A stretch of DNA of 64,000 nt from Macrocystis pyrifera. Its lineage: Eukaryota; Sar; Phaeophyceae; Laminariales; Laminariaceae. Below, one piece after another: positions 19,837-31,799 of this stretch. Where the stretch lies: positions 682,001-746,000 of the forward strand of contig JASSKH010000046.1 of assembly GCA_031763025.1 (NCBI GenBank). The letters run 5' to 3'. The position numbers and the translations under genes were made by a program. The notes beneath the pieces are model-generated. The model did no database searches, had not been told where the DNA came from, and saw only the letters and a program-made list of their open reading frames with translations. Every line of letters starts with the position of its first letter. Position 1 is the first letter of the stretch.

Positions 19837-21590
19837 AGCAGATCACGAACGCCACACGCACGAAAATAGTCGGGAAGTTTGCGGTTTGCTCTATCAAAAC
19901 TATCTACACGGAGGGTACACTCGATCATCTTAATCATTCATGCTTGGTCCACGTAAAAACGGGTGCGCGGTTTTCACTGCATTGGATGTCAAGGTTTGAA
20001 CTGACCGAAACAGTCAGGCAAGCCTCTGTCATCGTGCTCTCGCAAATGCCCGCTTTCGTTATGAAATGCTGTCGTGGTTCCTGATAAATGGGAGATGACG
20101 TGTGTCGTGTCGATTGGGGAGATGTATGTATTCACCAGTATGCGAAACGCCGGTAACTTGTGATGCGGGCGGTCTCGTCACTTCGGATCATAATTTCTGC
20201 AGCGGACCACGTGTTTTTATGCTGTGCGGCATATGTTAATGTAATAGCAACATGATGCTATTAATAGAATAAAATTGGTGTGGAACGCCTGATTTAGGAG
20301 TTTGATGAATGCCATTTTGATAGAAATGAGGACGATTTTTCTTTGCCGTATGAGACCGGCGACACATGTGTGGGACATTCCGTGCATGCTATACGTAGGC
20401 TCGCAAGATTTCTCAACTTGAACAGATGTATCCCTACACGCATGCTTTTGAATCACCCCGAATGAGGCCGAGACGATCGCTGAATCGACTTCCATTGGCT
20501 CAAAAGGATTACATCATACCTCCTCAAAGTGCCGACGGATTGCCTTGTACAGTAAGCCATGTCTGCGATGTGTATTGTGTCCGTGTATAACCATGCCCTT
20601 CGTCCAAGCATGCATATACGCCACAACAAGGCGGTACAGGGGACTCAGTCGTTCTCATCGGTAATTTTGCAATGCAGGATGGCGTGTTTCACCACAACAC
20701 GCTGCTCACGCTCGACCTAGCCAGCCCTTATTTCTCCAGTGGACGGAAAGACGAACGGTTCGAAGTGGTCGTCATGGAGCACAAGGAGGACGGCCATATC
20801 AGGTCAGATTTGGCTTCGGAACAACACGACAGCAAGTGAAAGATATCGAGAGCACTCACACATTTGTTTTCGCACCGGATGACGACGTATTCGTACTTTA
20901 ATAGTGCTCAAGATGGTCTGGCACCAATCCATCGCATTGGGTCAAAAGGTGCGAACACCAAGCTGTGTGGCTTTCCATGGCGAGTGACTTTTGCGATAGG
21001 AGTGACGACCCCCTTCACACGTAGTCAAGGGTCATCATGTGTCCATATCCTTGTTCCTTCCAGACGTCGAGATTATACGTTCTACAATAACAATGGTGTG
21101 TATTTGACCATTGCTGTACATCGTTGGCCCAAATGGCGGAGCGTTGCGGGACATGGCGGTAAGGCTAACTCTTTACACCTTCCGCGATGATTCCCACTGA
21201 CCCCAAGTCTATCGACAAACTACGATGCTCTCTTCGGGTCACATTTGCACTACTTGGTGCATTTCCATGCTCCAGCAATAACGGAGAGCTATATACGGCT
21301 ATACTATATATACCGTATCATCAAACCGTGGGTGGCCTGGAAGGTATATTAATAGTATGATGCGAGGCCAAAATACACCAATGTCACATCACCACGTGCT
21401 ATTGACAATGACATACAGCAGCAGCAGCAGCAGCACCCGGTCAAGAGCGGCAATCGACCTCACCGAATTCCCATGTGGACACCGAGCACCAGCTGTGTGC
21501 CAGAACAGCTCCTCCTTTCACTACCGGCACAGGAGTCATTTTGCGGACCTAAATTCCAGGGAAACCGATTGCTCTTGTCAAGATAGCTAA
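19837..21590 (+). pseudogene. Multi-frame coding relic of unknown (possibly surface) protein
   Basis: Successive plus-strand pieces read like protein but change frame: 19815-20084 (FAVCSIKTIYTEGTLDHLNH), about 20095-20165 (EMTCVVSIGEMYVFTSMRN), about 20625-20840 (GGTGDSVVLIGNFAMQDGVF and EVVVMEHKEDGHIR), about 20822-20913 (STHTFVFAPDDDVFVL), 20864-21190 (LCGFPWRVTFAIGV, DYTFYNNNGVYLTIAVH) and about 21220-21590 (ALFGSHLHYLVHFHAPAITE, then a Gln run). Collinear order suggests one ancestral gene with or without introns. I recognise no domain. The call of a single gene is inference. Confidence 0.33.
21417..21434. repeat. (CAG)6 microsatellite
   Basis: Six CAG units, giving a polyGln or polySer run in the overlapping frames of the relic. 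Confidence 0.9.
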
Positions 21591-23773
21591 AGCCGACTCT
21601 AAGTTTGCTCTTACTCCTACAGACGGCGACCTACTGTACGCCTGACGTTATGTATGGTACCTGCCTACTGCCACCACCCTTTTCCTGCCATATCCTTTCG
21701 CACTGGCAACTGGCGACGGTGGGCTTGGTACAAAAGGTACGGCCCGACAAACCCGGTGGCGATGATGATGATGATTATGATACCATCGCGTGGGCTATGT
21801 CGTTCGACCCACTCACACAGCTTGTACTGCTATTCAGGTCACATTCCACGTATTTCAGCCAAGCTGGTTTCCATCGGTCAACTCCGAAGATGAGCTTGTC
21901 AACCATACGAGTATGCCGTAGATGTTTTATATGTATGTGAAGTCGACGAGGTTGTACACTCTATACGGGCGTGTGTAATTTACATATCTAAAAATGTATT
22001 GAACAACGACGCATTTATCTTCCAACTGAAGATAGTGTGAATGGACTCAGCAGCACTTTCCGTTACACGCCATAGGAGTTCATATTCTTGATCTATATTA
22101 TGTATCCACGTGTTTTAATCGCGGATGTTGTCAGGATGTTTCCGACAATTTCCCTCAAGATAAGCGTCAAATCCACCTGTTGATAGTCTTTTTTTTTGTC
22201 AAGCCGATGGAAACTATTATCTGCTACAGGCTCGTTCAAGCATACCGCCCCAATTTTGTCCACCACGAATGAATGTATGCCAATCGCAACATCTACTCGA
22301 ATGTCACATATTTAGGACCATACTGACCGTAATGAACAGCAGAAGAGGTTGTTTTTTAGTCAAGGGCCTAGGGCTGGCGCTAGCGGGGAGATTGTGTCCC
22401 GACCAACCACAGTCCATCAGAAAGTTCAATAATAGAAAGGCGTTGCAGGAAGAAACCACTTTTCTCCATTATTTTTCTGATCGAACCGGCTCTAGGTACT
22501 CCGAGTCATGTCTTGAAAAAAAACGCGCATGTAGTCAGAGAACTGACTGCATAGGACCAATATCAAGTTATTTTTATCGCCAAAAGTTGATCATATATGC
22601 TGAAACTAACTAGTATTTACCAGCACAAGGAAAAGCCTTATTTTTTCACTTTTACCGCACATAGTCCAAATGCCCATGCCTTTTTTGGAGATAGATCCTG
22701 AAGTTTGCACACGTGTTCTATGAGCCACTGCCAAGCCGTCATCATTTGTTTTTTTCGACGGAAAAAAATGAGTTCTCAAGAACCAAATATGCCAAATATA
22801 CTTGTTAAAACAAAATCTGGCGAAAAATAAATAATTAAACAACGTCGTTCGGAAACTGGTCGGCAGGGGTTCGTAGAACACGTGTGCCATATTCCAGGTT
22901 CGATCTCCAAAAAACGGCGTGGAGATTAGATCCTCAAGAAAATTAGGGTGGTAAGCTCGAATCAGCTCGAACACAATAGTTGCTCGCAACCCTATGCATT
23001 TTCAGGAGGCCTTTAAAGCAATTTCCAGTCGAATATAAGCCAGGTGAAAACACGTGGTAGCTTTTAATCTGGGAGCTATAACAGAAAGCGCGTATATATG
23101 AACATGAATACGTTATGAGGTAATATACATATATATTATGTGTTGTCTTCACGTGAATCATCCTTTCCACCCAGCTTCATCAGTACACCCAGTGTCCGTC
23201 CTGATTCCTTATCCTAGAGAGACACTAATTGTGTGGTCACAAGACTGTGAGACCGACAAAGCCTAAAAGTAAAATATATACATCGCAAATTCATGGGTAA
23301 GGCAAGTGAAATAGCAGCGTATCGGGTACGAAAACATAGCAACACAAGCAAGACCAGGAAATAAGAAGAATAAGAGAATACAAAATCTGAAATGAAACAG
23401 AATTTAATGACGCAAGGAGATCAGAAAGGCTGCTAAGGAAAGCTTATGCACTCAAGAAGAACAGATTGCTGCACGTGAGGAAACAAAGAAAGAGACAAGG
23501 CAAAAAAGCAAGAAGGAAGAGCAGAATGAAGAAAGAAGAGAAAAAAATCGTTCTCCAGGCGGTGATAGTGACATGGGTGCCCGTCTCTGCTAGAAAGCCG
23601 ATTCGGGAATCTAGACACACCCCCCCCGTCTCCTTCGTTCTCTCGTCAATAGCGGTGTCAAGTGTCAGTATTACCGCTGTCGCGCCTCCCCCCCATTGAC
23701 CAACTCACCAAAAAACAAACAAAAACTGCTAGATTCAAGGGCTAGTCGAACCGATACCTAGCCACCCGATCTA
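21591..23773. other. No recognisable gene; a few open stretches
   Basis: Plus 21605-21940 is open with a GATGAT run (21763-21774) that makes polyAsp. About 22070-22270 has a 65-codon open stretch without Met. Plus 22269-22613 and minus 22606-22989 are AT-rich frames without domains. 23400-23560 is purine-rich. These could be the tail of the preceding relic, but I cannot support a product. Confidence 0.35.
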
Positions 23774-25310
23774 TCATTTCATTTCTGCATTCGTCGACAG
23801 CTCTATGAGTACGGCTGCCCCCTCCCACTCCCCCTCTCCTTGCCGCCGCTCTTGGCGTCCCCAGCTGCGTGGCGCAGCCAACTTCTCTGCGCCTCGTCCC
23901 TGTGCCACCTCGACATAAAACAGTCCGCCGCTTCGACGACCCCCCGGGAATACTTCCCGCTCTTCGTAGCCGCCCTCGGCCATAACAACGCCTTTACTCC
24001 GAACAGCAAAGGAGAGCTTTCCGTGGACCCCTCGAAGGCTTGAAAGACCCTGAGGTCGTCTGCTAGACATTGGGCCCAGTTATTTTCTGATCGGCCTGGT
24101 CCCGGGTTTTCCCAACCAGCCATCGTCCCAACATCAACCGACGGGCCAGCCGCCCATTGGTCGTCCATTGTACGGCCCCCGCAAAGAGGAGGCGTCGTTC
24201 GCGGATGGTTGTCTCAACGCTCTCGCCTTGCGCCTTTTTGAGGGCCTCGGCGTACGACATGAGGTGGTCGGTGCGTTGTCGGCGCTGGAAACCAATAATC
24301 CACAGGAGGGGTTTGCGATGTGCCGTTCAAAGCTCAACGAAGTGCTCCTGGCCAAGAGTCCGCGTCATACACCCGTATAGCTGGGTCTCCATCACCTCGG
24401 CTTTTAGTATGCGCACTTTTAGAGTGAAAGGGGTATCTCCATCTTGTACAGCTCCCGTTTGAACCGATTGTAGCATGCCCATGCGAGTCGGATCCGTCGT
24501 GTGATCTCTGGCATAATACAATGTCAGCGCTTGCGACGACAAGACCGCCCAGGTACAAAACTGCATCGCCTGTCTATACCTCCGTCCCGCTTCTTCGATG
24601 ACGAACAGTGAGATCTGGGGTGCCTAGTTCGGTGTCCGCAGCAGCATGGTCTCCGTTTTCTTTTCGGAAACGGTGAGGCCTGCTGCTTCGAAAACAGTCA
24701 CAATGGCGGTCATCATCTTCGCATGGCCCTCCACCGACTTAGACACAATATCTGCATCGTCCGCATACTGCATACCCTATACTGTCTTCTGTACGCAAGT
24801 TAGTGGATCAACCTTTACTCCGTCCTCCCCGAGGTCCTCCTCGAGGTGAACCAAGTCCCTCAAAATATTTGGGTCTTCACTGAAGCGTACCATCACGGCA
24901 TGTATCACAGCAGCGAAGAAGACATTGAACAAAAGTGGTGACAGCACTCATCCTTGCCGCCGCCCCTGAGTGACGTCAAACCATTCCGAGTGTTCACCGT
25001 CATCCGTACGCACGCGACCTCGCATGCCTTCGTGGGACGGGCGGACAACGGTAGCACCTTCTCTGGTACGCCGAAGCGTGTGAGCACCATCCACAACAGC
25101 TCTCGGTCGACGGAGTCATATGCTTTCTGCAGGTCGATCAAGCACATGTACAGGGGAAAAAAAATTAGCTCGTCCGAGTTCTTACAGTCGGCGCACTACG
25201 AACAGCATGTTGACTGTTGATCGTGCTGGGCGAAAGCCGTACTGTTCCTCGAGGAGTATCCCTTTAGCCTCGCAGTAGTTAATAAGGCGGGACGCGACCA
25301 TTTTCAGCAA
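23774..25310 (-). mobile_element. 5'-truncated APE-type LINE, copy 1 (RT and C-terminal part)
   Basis: On the minus strand from 25310: [20 protein letters not shown], then [20 protein letters not shown] (25147-), the RT fingers/palm with the first catalytic Asp. The YADDADIVSK catalytic loop is at about 24770-24740, followed by SEKKTETM. Next come KAEVMETQLYG, SYAEAL and a C-terminal VVEAADCFMSRW motif in 24168-23803. Several stops and frame changes occur. No endonuclease is present, as expected for a 5'-truncated LINE. It resembles the longer LINE at 30990-34290 in block order and C-terminal motif. Confidence 0.9.
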
Positions 25311-25608
25311 TACTCTGCTTCAATGGGCAAACAAACGAAATCCTGTACGTAGCAAACATTTATCAAATTATTCACAATTCGATGTGAGACCATGAGCAAG
25401 GAAGGTGCTGAGTGTTGATTGACCCCAAGGCGTGATGAAAACATACGGCCTTTACCGTATCGCGGAGAAGGAAGACTGCTACGAGACCCCAGGTCTGAGG
25501 TAACGCGAAAACACCCCCAAGGGTTTCTTCGTACAGCCAAGGGCTTCACCGGCGTGGAGAGAGGTTGCACGCTTGTTAACGATGTGGTGGCTCCTCGGGG
25601 ATACCCGT
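25311..25608. other. No gene recognised between LINE copy 1 and the next relic
   Basis: Frames on both strands (minus 25304-25675, plus 25419-25610) overlap with no domain signal. Confidence 0.4.
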
Positions 25609-25863
25609 AGCATTTATTCCGTGCCGCGCAACAATTAAAACATCCAACTATACTACATGAAAATGAATACATCATTTGGCAAGGGTCCGACCGAAGTTAT
25701 GGAATGCTACGTCCTTATCGATTGAACAGCTTCTCCATAGACTCCTTCCCTGACATGGACGCCAAGGCTGTAGAAGACTTTCACATTCAGAAGGTGAGCG
25801 GAACGCGTTGCCAAGTCCTGTTGGCAGTGGCTTCGTCTACCATAGCCGACACCAAGCAGTAGT
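25609..25863 (+). pseudogene. Coding relic without an early start codon
   Basis: A frame open from about 25612 to the TAG at 25861 reads AAQQLKHPTILHENEYIIWQ and later NSFSIDSFPDMDAKAVEDFH. It looks like genuine protein, but the first Met is 32 residues in. It is therefore either an internal exon or a fragment whose 5' part was removed near the LINE insertion. The family is not recognised. Confidence 0.35.
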
Positions 25864-26235
25864 GCACAATTCATGACTCTTGAGTGTCAATTGTCTGTAG
25901 TTCCCTGTCCTTGGAGCCGTTTTGGCGAGTGCTTAAACTATCATAGTACCGGGGTATATTATGCACAGTTAGCACGAGAAATGAATACACGAAGCTCATG
26001 CAATCAGATGGAGACACGTTGTATTTCTTATGTGAGTAAATTGCTTCGGAATTCCTTGATCTTACCCACGAATCTTGTCTCAGCGGCGCCAACAGCGATA
26101 TTACCTTTTTATTTGCTGGCACTAAGTAGCTAGTCCCAATAACCGAGTCCCGGCGTTTTTTGGAGGACAGCGCGGGGGGCAGGCGGGGATCGGGAGAGAC
26201 AACGGCTAAGTTTGACAGGACCACGGATGTAGACA

Positions 26236-26850
26236 ATTGCTCGGCCGATTTTTTTTCAGGTTTCGAAAACGATCAATGGGCGTTCGACAAAAATATAGAC
26301 ATGTGATGCACGTCACACGACAGTGATCGGTTCCTCCCCGTCAGCTACAGGAGCACGTTATTCGAGCTCCCAGCTCACGCTCGGATCCGCCCCGCCGGTT
26401 AGGTACCACTTGCAATTGGAAGGAGAGCGCCAAATGAGGCTGCAGTGAACAAGTGATTCCATTGAATGCATCGTGTCCTGCTGGACTCGGGGGTCAATAT
26501 CACATTTCGTTAGGGTGCACTTAGAAGGGCCTGTTGGGCGCTACAGTTCCTTGATACCGTTTTTGTCATTCTGGACTTCGATTCACCTTTGACTGTTCAT
26601 TTGCACTCGAAGGTTGAGCAGCAACGACAAAGAAGAGCTGTTTTTTTTTTCAGAACTTGAAAGAGAGGCGGAGGGGGATGCTCGGGCGATGGCGACCGCG
26701 GGAACATCAGATCCTGCTCGATTGGCAGTGGATATGATGGCCCATGATACATGTCATCTGCAAGTTATCCTCGATGAGGGTGAGGCAATGGTAATAGCAG
26801 GTTTGCACATGGGGCACTGCCTGCTGTGTTGTCGCACTTGCTTCTGAAAA
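26236..26850 (+). pseudogene. Mixed-frame coding relic; last part open 26614-26847
   Basis: Alternating plus-strand frames give coding-like pieces (ATGARYSSSQLTLGSAPPVR at about 26345; ALQFLDTVFVILDFDSPL at about 26545). The final 77-residue frame MSSNDKEELFFFSELERE contains a poly-T-encoded Phe run and a C-rich end (CLLCCRTC). No recognised domain. Low confidence that it is one gene. Confidence 0.25.
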
Positions 26851-27344
26851 TTGGTTAGGGCACGGTATGCGGAGTATTTTATTTGTGGTCCCAGTGACTT
26901 GACATATAAAACATACTACTGTAGAGCTGTTTAAAGTGCCCAAACATGCACCTATCAATGTTCTCATTCAGAGAGGCGTTTCATATCGTGCGTGCGTGCG
27001 TGCGTATGCCGTCGGGGTCTTCTTGGTCTCGCCTTTTCGAACTCAGAAAATGTTTCATTCTTTTCCAGTAGTGTACCAGGTACATATCAACGGTATAGGT
27101 AGGGACCCCAGGATGTACCTTTTGGCTACTGGTACTGGTACAATCTATTTCTGACAACCAAAGAAAAGAGGCGCTGCATAACGATTGCCCGAGTGTTCTG
27201 AGTATTTTAGTTGTTGCAAGATGCACTGCCATCTAAGTAAGGGTTCCCAGCCCTCGTACTACAGAAAAATCTCGCTCTTGAATCCTGATTTCCCCCGAAG
27301 GAATTCCATGGGCAAAACATACGGGGACGTTTATTTGCGGTACC

Positions 27345-27935
27345 TGCCATGTATTACTGTGACGATAGTCGTGTAACATCAGTGCCAGAGCAAAAGAAAA
27401 GGGTAGCTAGAGCCGCGATGAATCAGAGCAACATGCACATTCTTAGAACAATTTGTTGTTTCCATCTATTCTTCCGAACCGCATACAAGGTGGACGACCC
27501 CAAGAAGACCCCTTGCAAAAGGCTGTGGCTGCTGAGCTCAAGCGGCGGTTGGAGCGATCTTCGCCCTAATATTAACCGGCGTCGATTCAGCAAGCATCAG
27601 GTAGAGGCAATCAGATTTCCGTTCACAACCTTGCTGAAGATATCCCATACATAAACCAGATTTCAATATATCAAGCGCTGGTCAACGACTCAAGCATGTG
27701 AATATTGCTCAGAAACGTTTAGCAGGTTCTCTGATGTGTTGAAGGTAGGCACTGGTAAGGCACTCAACTGTTTCTTACGAAGAACTTAACGCAAACCGTG
27801 CAATTGGAACCATGAGCAACTACGCTCTTCATGAGGCGCGTGTTTGGCGGAAAACAGGTGCAGGACCATGAAGGTAAGTGCGAGGCCTCAAATTCCGATG
27901 CCGACAGTGACTTTATCCACATTTTTTGTTGACGG
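27345..27935 (+). pseudogene. Coding relic with frame changes
   Basis: One frame contains GRPQEDPLQKAVAAELKRRL (about 27495-27560), a charged probably helical segment. It continues after two stops through ISVHNLAEDIPYINQISIYQ. About 27700-27790 has CEYCSETFSRF, a CX2C pair. 27832-27930 reads MRRVFGGKQVQDHEGKCEAS with a GTAAGT donor-like site at about 27875. No family is recognised. Confidence 0.3.
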
Positions 27936-28094
27936 ATCGCATTGAATCACAAAGTTCTGGGGGGTGCTGGTCAAGCAGGACGGTATAAAGTAATATCTGC
28001 AGTAGAGATGGGGCAGATATTTACGTGGTACAAGGTACGTAGAGGATGGAAATTATGCAAATCGAGGCCAATGTAAGGGGTCCATGTCCTGCGG

Positions 28095-28224
28095 ATACAA
28101 CCAGCTTCCTGCTTGCTCAGCTGTGACCAAGGTAGTAGTGTACGGTAGGAAACTCCGCCATACAACCAGCTTCCTGCTTGCTCAGCTGTGACCAAGGTAG
28201 TAGTGTACGGTAGGAAACTCCGCC
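28095..28224. repeat. Perfect 65-bp tandem duplication
   Basis: Two units beginning ATACAACCAGCTTCCTGCTT at 28095 and 28160 are identical over 65 bp, which implies a very recent event. Confidence 0.95.
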
Positions 28225-29824
28225 GATACGGGTGAATTTATTAAATTGAAGGTTACTTATCATTGGGAGAATGTGATGAACTCGACTGATGTGATTTTCC
28301 GCGATGGGTTTTGAGGAGGCAAGGCCGGGGGGGCATACCGGGGTAAATTAAGCTTCCATTATTTAATAGTCTGTCTTTCTGTCTGCGTGTGCACTGTCTG
28401 CCTACTTTTGGCGCACTATCATTGATTGCGAGAGCTATACGTGGCCGATTTCGACAAACCTGGGGTCTATAGATGCGTGCGACTCTGAGCTAACTCATGG
28501 AACTTGTTTCATTGCACGCCGTCTTGAGTTGGCCGTGTTTTCCGTGATGCTGTGGTTTTGGACTTGTGTGTTAGGAAGGCGGCGACATATCGTTTGTTTT
28601 AGATCGAACGCACACGGCCTACGGCGTGTAGGTATGAGGCCACCATGCCTCATTTATCTCTCCACTAGTATGAGGGTGCGCAGTCAGTACGTTCATGTAA
28701 AATATTCGTTTTATGGATACGAACGATTTTCTAAGCGATCGAACCAATAAACCCCACACGAGGCGGCCATAGCTCACTACCTGCAGCATGGGGGAACATG
28801 TAGCAGTCCTCATGACCCCAATAGAAACAAATATATAAACATCTATTAATAGCAAAACAACAATTAGTTTCTGAAGCTTTGAAGTTGCCTGTATCCACTT
28901 TTTTCGACCGAGAGGGAGGTGTTGGAACCATCAGTAGTGCGGTACACCGAGTTCGGAGGAAACAAGGGCCGTTTGTGAGAAGTCACCTTGAAACTAGTAA
29001 AAGACATGTCTCACGTTTTACGCCCAAGTCTGGCGGCGTATGACGTACGCTAGTTCCCAGTTCTAGCAGGCTGTCTCAGTGAACATGCGGTTAGCGGAAC
29101 CTGCACAGCTTTATGTAGTACCAACAGAGCCGATTTGCCAATGGGCATGCCCAGACGTTTTTCTCCCCTGACCAAAGCAACCTTCTCGTGCACCCATACT
29201 CGTTGCTCCCGCGCTTGTCAAGTATATATCGTAGTCTGTGATCTGCTCCGTGCCCGGAAAGTTCAACGACAAGAAAAACAGACTTCTTAAATGTGTCTTG
29301 ATATTTTTAGCCTGCCATAGACGCATCTGGCGGAGCCTTGCTTTTCGAAAGGTCCTTCAATTGTTGTGTCTATACCCGGTACCCGATGTGTCATTTATGT
29401 ACTAAGTCATACCTGGTGTACGGGTGACCCCTGCATATTTTAATAATATTAATATTTCAAGCCATGCCCTATCGATTGCATTATCAGGCTATCACTGCAA
29501 TTGTGATCGCAAACCATCGCACCTCACCTTGGCGACTATAAAAATGCGGTCTACTCTATGCTGTGTTACAGGAAACTTCGAGAGTAGTCGACGACGACCG
29601 GGGTATCTCTATCTGGAATAGACGCAAGGGACAAGACATCTGCTACTATACCGTTTCGACCCCCGCTGGGTGACAGGGTATTTCGTACCTGGTATGCGTT
29701 TTCTGGTGATGCTTTGTGTGTGTACTTGGAGATTGTGGGAGCTTATATGCAACTTGCCTTCGGCCACTTGCGCACAACACATGATACGAACGGTGTATGT
29801 ACACGGTTTAAGGCACAAACCTGA
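28225..29824. other. No recognisable gene (1.6 kb)
   Basis: Short, mutually overlapping frames only. A CTATTAATAG palindrome is at 28843 and a TACCTGGTA motif at 29686. 28320-28340 carries a G-run. Confidence 0.45.
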
Positions 29825-30075
29825 GCAGAGGTGACTGCCTACTTTAGCTTGGCATATCGTGTCTCCACACTGCATTTCGCAAAGAATAGCCCTGGTGTGG
29901 CGCTTTCAATTGCTCCGTCAGGTGCAGCGCTGATTCAATTTTTCGGATTTGTGTCAAATGGTTGACAGACATGGAACTCCCTCAATCCAGACCATAGAAA
30001 GCGCCATGCTCCCAACGGCGATCATAACGAACTTCAATTCAAGCGTGGGGAACGAGAGCATGCACATTGTCGATG
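29825..30075 (+). pseudogene. Coding relic ending next to U fragment E
   Basis: A frame without Met reads AEVTAYFSLAYRVSTLHFAK and SPGVALSIAPSGAALIQFFG, meets a TGA, then continues WNSLNPDHRKRHAPNGDHNE before stopping at about 30073. The protein-like run is interrupted by one stop. The CTATTAATAG palindrome follows at 30081 and U sequence begins just beyond it. Family not recognised. Confidence 0.35.
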
Positions 30076-30099
30076 ATGCACTATTAATAGAACGCCGTA

Positions 30100-30352
30100 C
30101 AAAGTATACCATGATGATGATGTTCTCACATCAGCTCACTTCGCTGAAATCCTGCCTGTGGTCACAAAGCAGGCTGTATCCAAAATGCATCTCGATGGGA
30201 AAAAACAAACACGTTTACGGAATAGCGCGCACGGCAGTATCATACCAGTATGTAAGGGAAACGGCACCAACGAGTTGTGGTATATACCATCCCGTATCAC
30301 TTGCACTTGCAAACAGATAACACGAGGAACATATCCATGGCATTATATGTAC
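30100..30352 (+). repeat. Repeat U, fragment E
   Basis: Matches U copy A 1770-1996 (CTGAAATCC(T/C)GCC(T/C)GTGGTCACAAA, GGGAAACGGCACCAACGA, CATTATATGTACACCC) in the same orientation. It carries the portion that copy D lacks. Confidence 0.7.
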
Positions 30353-30989
30353 ACCCCCCCAAAAAAGAAAACGAGAAAGAAAAACAAAAGAGAAGGAACG
30401 GAAAGAAGAAGGGAACGAAAAAAATAACAGAAAGAAAAGCGAAGCGAACATGCACTCAGAGCGTAGACCGAGTCCCGAAGACAAGGTTGCTGCGTATTCA
30501 TATGATTAGTCCTATGATATCGAGTTGATGGACCGGCATAAGGGCGGCACAGAAACACCAGACGGAAGACAAGAAGCCAAGAAGAGGGTAGAGACAAAGA
30601 GTTAGCAACAAACAAAAAATGAGCAGTCGTATGTGCAGTTGGTGGGTCAAAGACCACACAACCGACAAAAAGAGGACATAGACATGCGGAACAGGGGGAG
30701 CTACAAAAAAAAAAACGTCAACAAAATCGGAAAAAAAGGAAAAATACCGCACGGTCACACATACCTGGTACCTGGTATATAACGATAAGGTGACACAGCC
30801 GACGCAGATTGGCAGGGGGCGGGGGGAGGGTGGGTACCATCGACTCGGCAGGGAAAAGGGCATCACAACAAGCCAACAACAAAAATGAAACGAATGAAGC
30901 AGGGATTGTAACACAGCCTTTGGCAGCAGTCATTGGACGTCTCAACAACTAGAAAGACGGTCAGTGCCACGTTTCGGAAGGTGCTTTTA
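30353..30989. other. Purine-rich low-complexity DNA, no gene
   Basis: A C-run then A/G-rich sequence (AAAGAAAACGAGAAAG-type) gives long but compositionally biased frames on both strands. Two overlapping TACCTGGTA motifs are at 30762-30777. Confidence 0.55.
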
Positions 30990-30999
30990 CTTTCTTAAC

Positions 31000-31780
31000 C
31001 GGCCTATTAAGAGCTACTACCTGTTGCTACAGCCTCCTTCAACGCGGCTCCTCTTCTCCCCCTTACGGCGTCTTAGCTTGCTGAGACTTTTGTACCTCAA
31101 GCGCTCGTCGTTTTGCTACATTATCTTGTCGTTCACAAACCAGCGCTTCATGTACTGATCTGCCGCTTCTTCAACACGTCTGAACCACTTGCGCGATTTC
31201 TTCGCTGCCAGCGTCCATAGTTTCTCTTCAATGCGCAAGTTAAACAACGATAGATCGAGTTCGAGGCAACCCATCCAGCCCTGCTCTTGCCCTTTCAAGT
31301 AACCCTTTTCCCTCCCCCAGTTCCCCAAACATCACTCGTTCGGATAATCTCTCGTTGCCCATATGATCCACAAACCCCGCGAAAAGTATCCTCCGCTTTT
31401 GCACCGTCGTCTCGACGTTCTCACAGCCAGTCTTGGCCAGGCGTCTGCGTATGAGAGCGTATGGTAGCCGTCACGAGGTTTTCTCTTGCATCCGATGCAG
31501 CGCAGGAGCAATCGGTGGTAAGCTGTCCGAGGTATGGCGAGATGGGCTACGGTGGGGCTCCACGTAACACACCCGTATAACATTGTCTCCATTACCTCGG
31601 CTTTGAGCATCCGTACTTTGAGCCGGAGAGGTGCAGTCGGCTGGTCGGACAGTGGCAAACCATACCGTCTGAAACGTAGATCGGCCAGCACGCGCCGGTT
31701 GATTTCAGCAGTAAGATCGGCGTTCTCGCACACAGTTGCCCCAAGGTATACAAACTTGGTGGTCTGTTTGCACACCTAGC
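31000..31780 (-). pseudogene. LINE copy 2 C-terminal region
   Basis: RMLKAEVMETMLYGCVTW (31775-31332 frame) and SYADAWPRLAV are followed by 31328-31116 with RVEEAADQYMKRW. These correspond block by block to copy 1 and define a conserved tail V-x-EAAD-x2-M-x-RW in this LINE family. Confidence 0.8.
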
Positions 31781-31799
31781 CGACTGCCTACGAAGTGAC

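Noticed and set aside
22606..22989. 127-codon minus-strand frame
   Set aside because: AT-rich, aromatic-biased, no motif and no support from repeats or neighbours.
30215..30657. Hydrophobic Phe/Leu-rich minus-strand frames
   Set aside because: They are translations of a purine-rich low-complexity tract.
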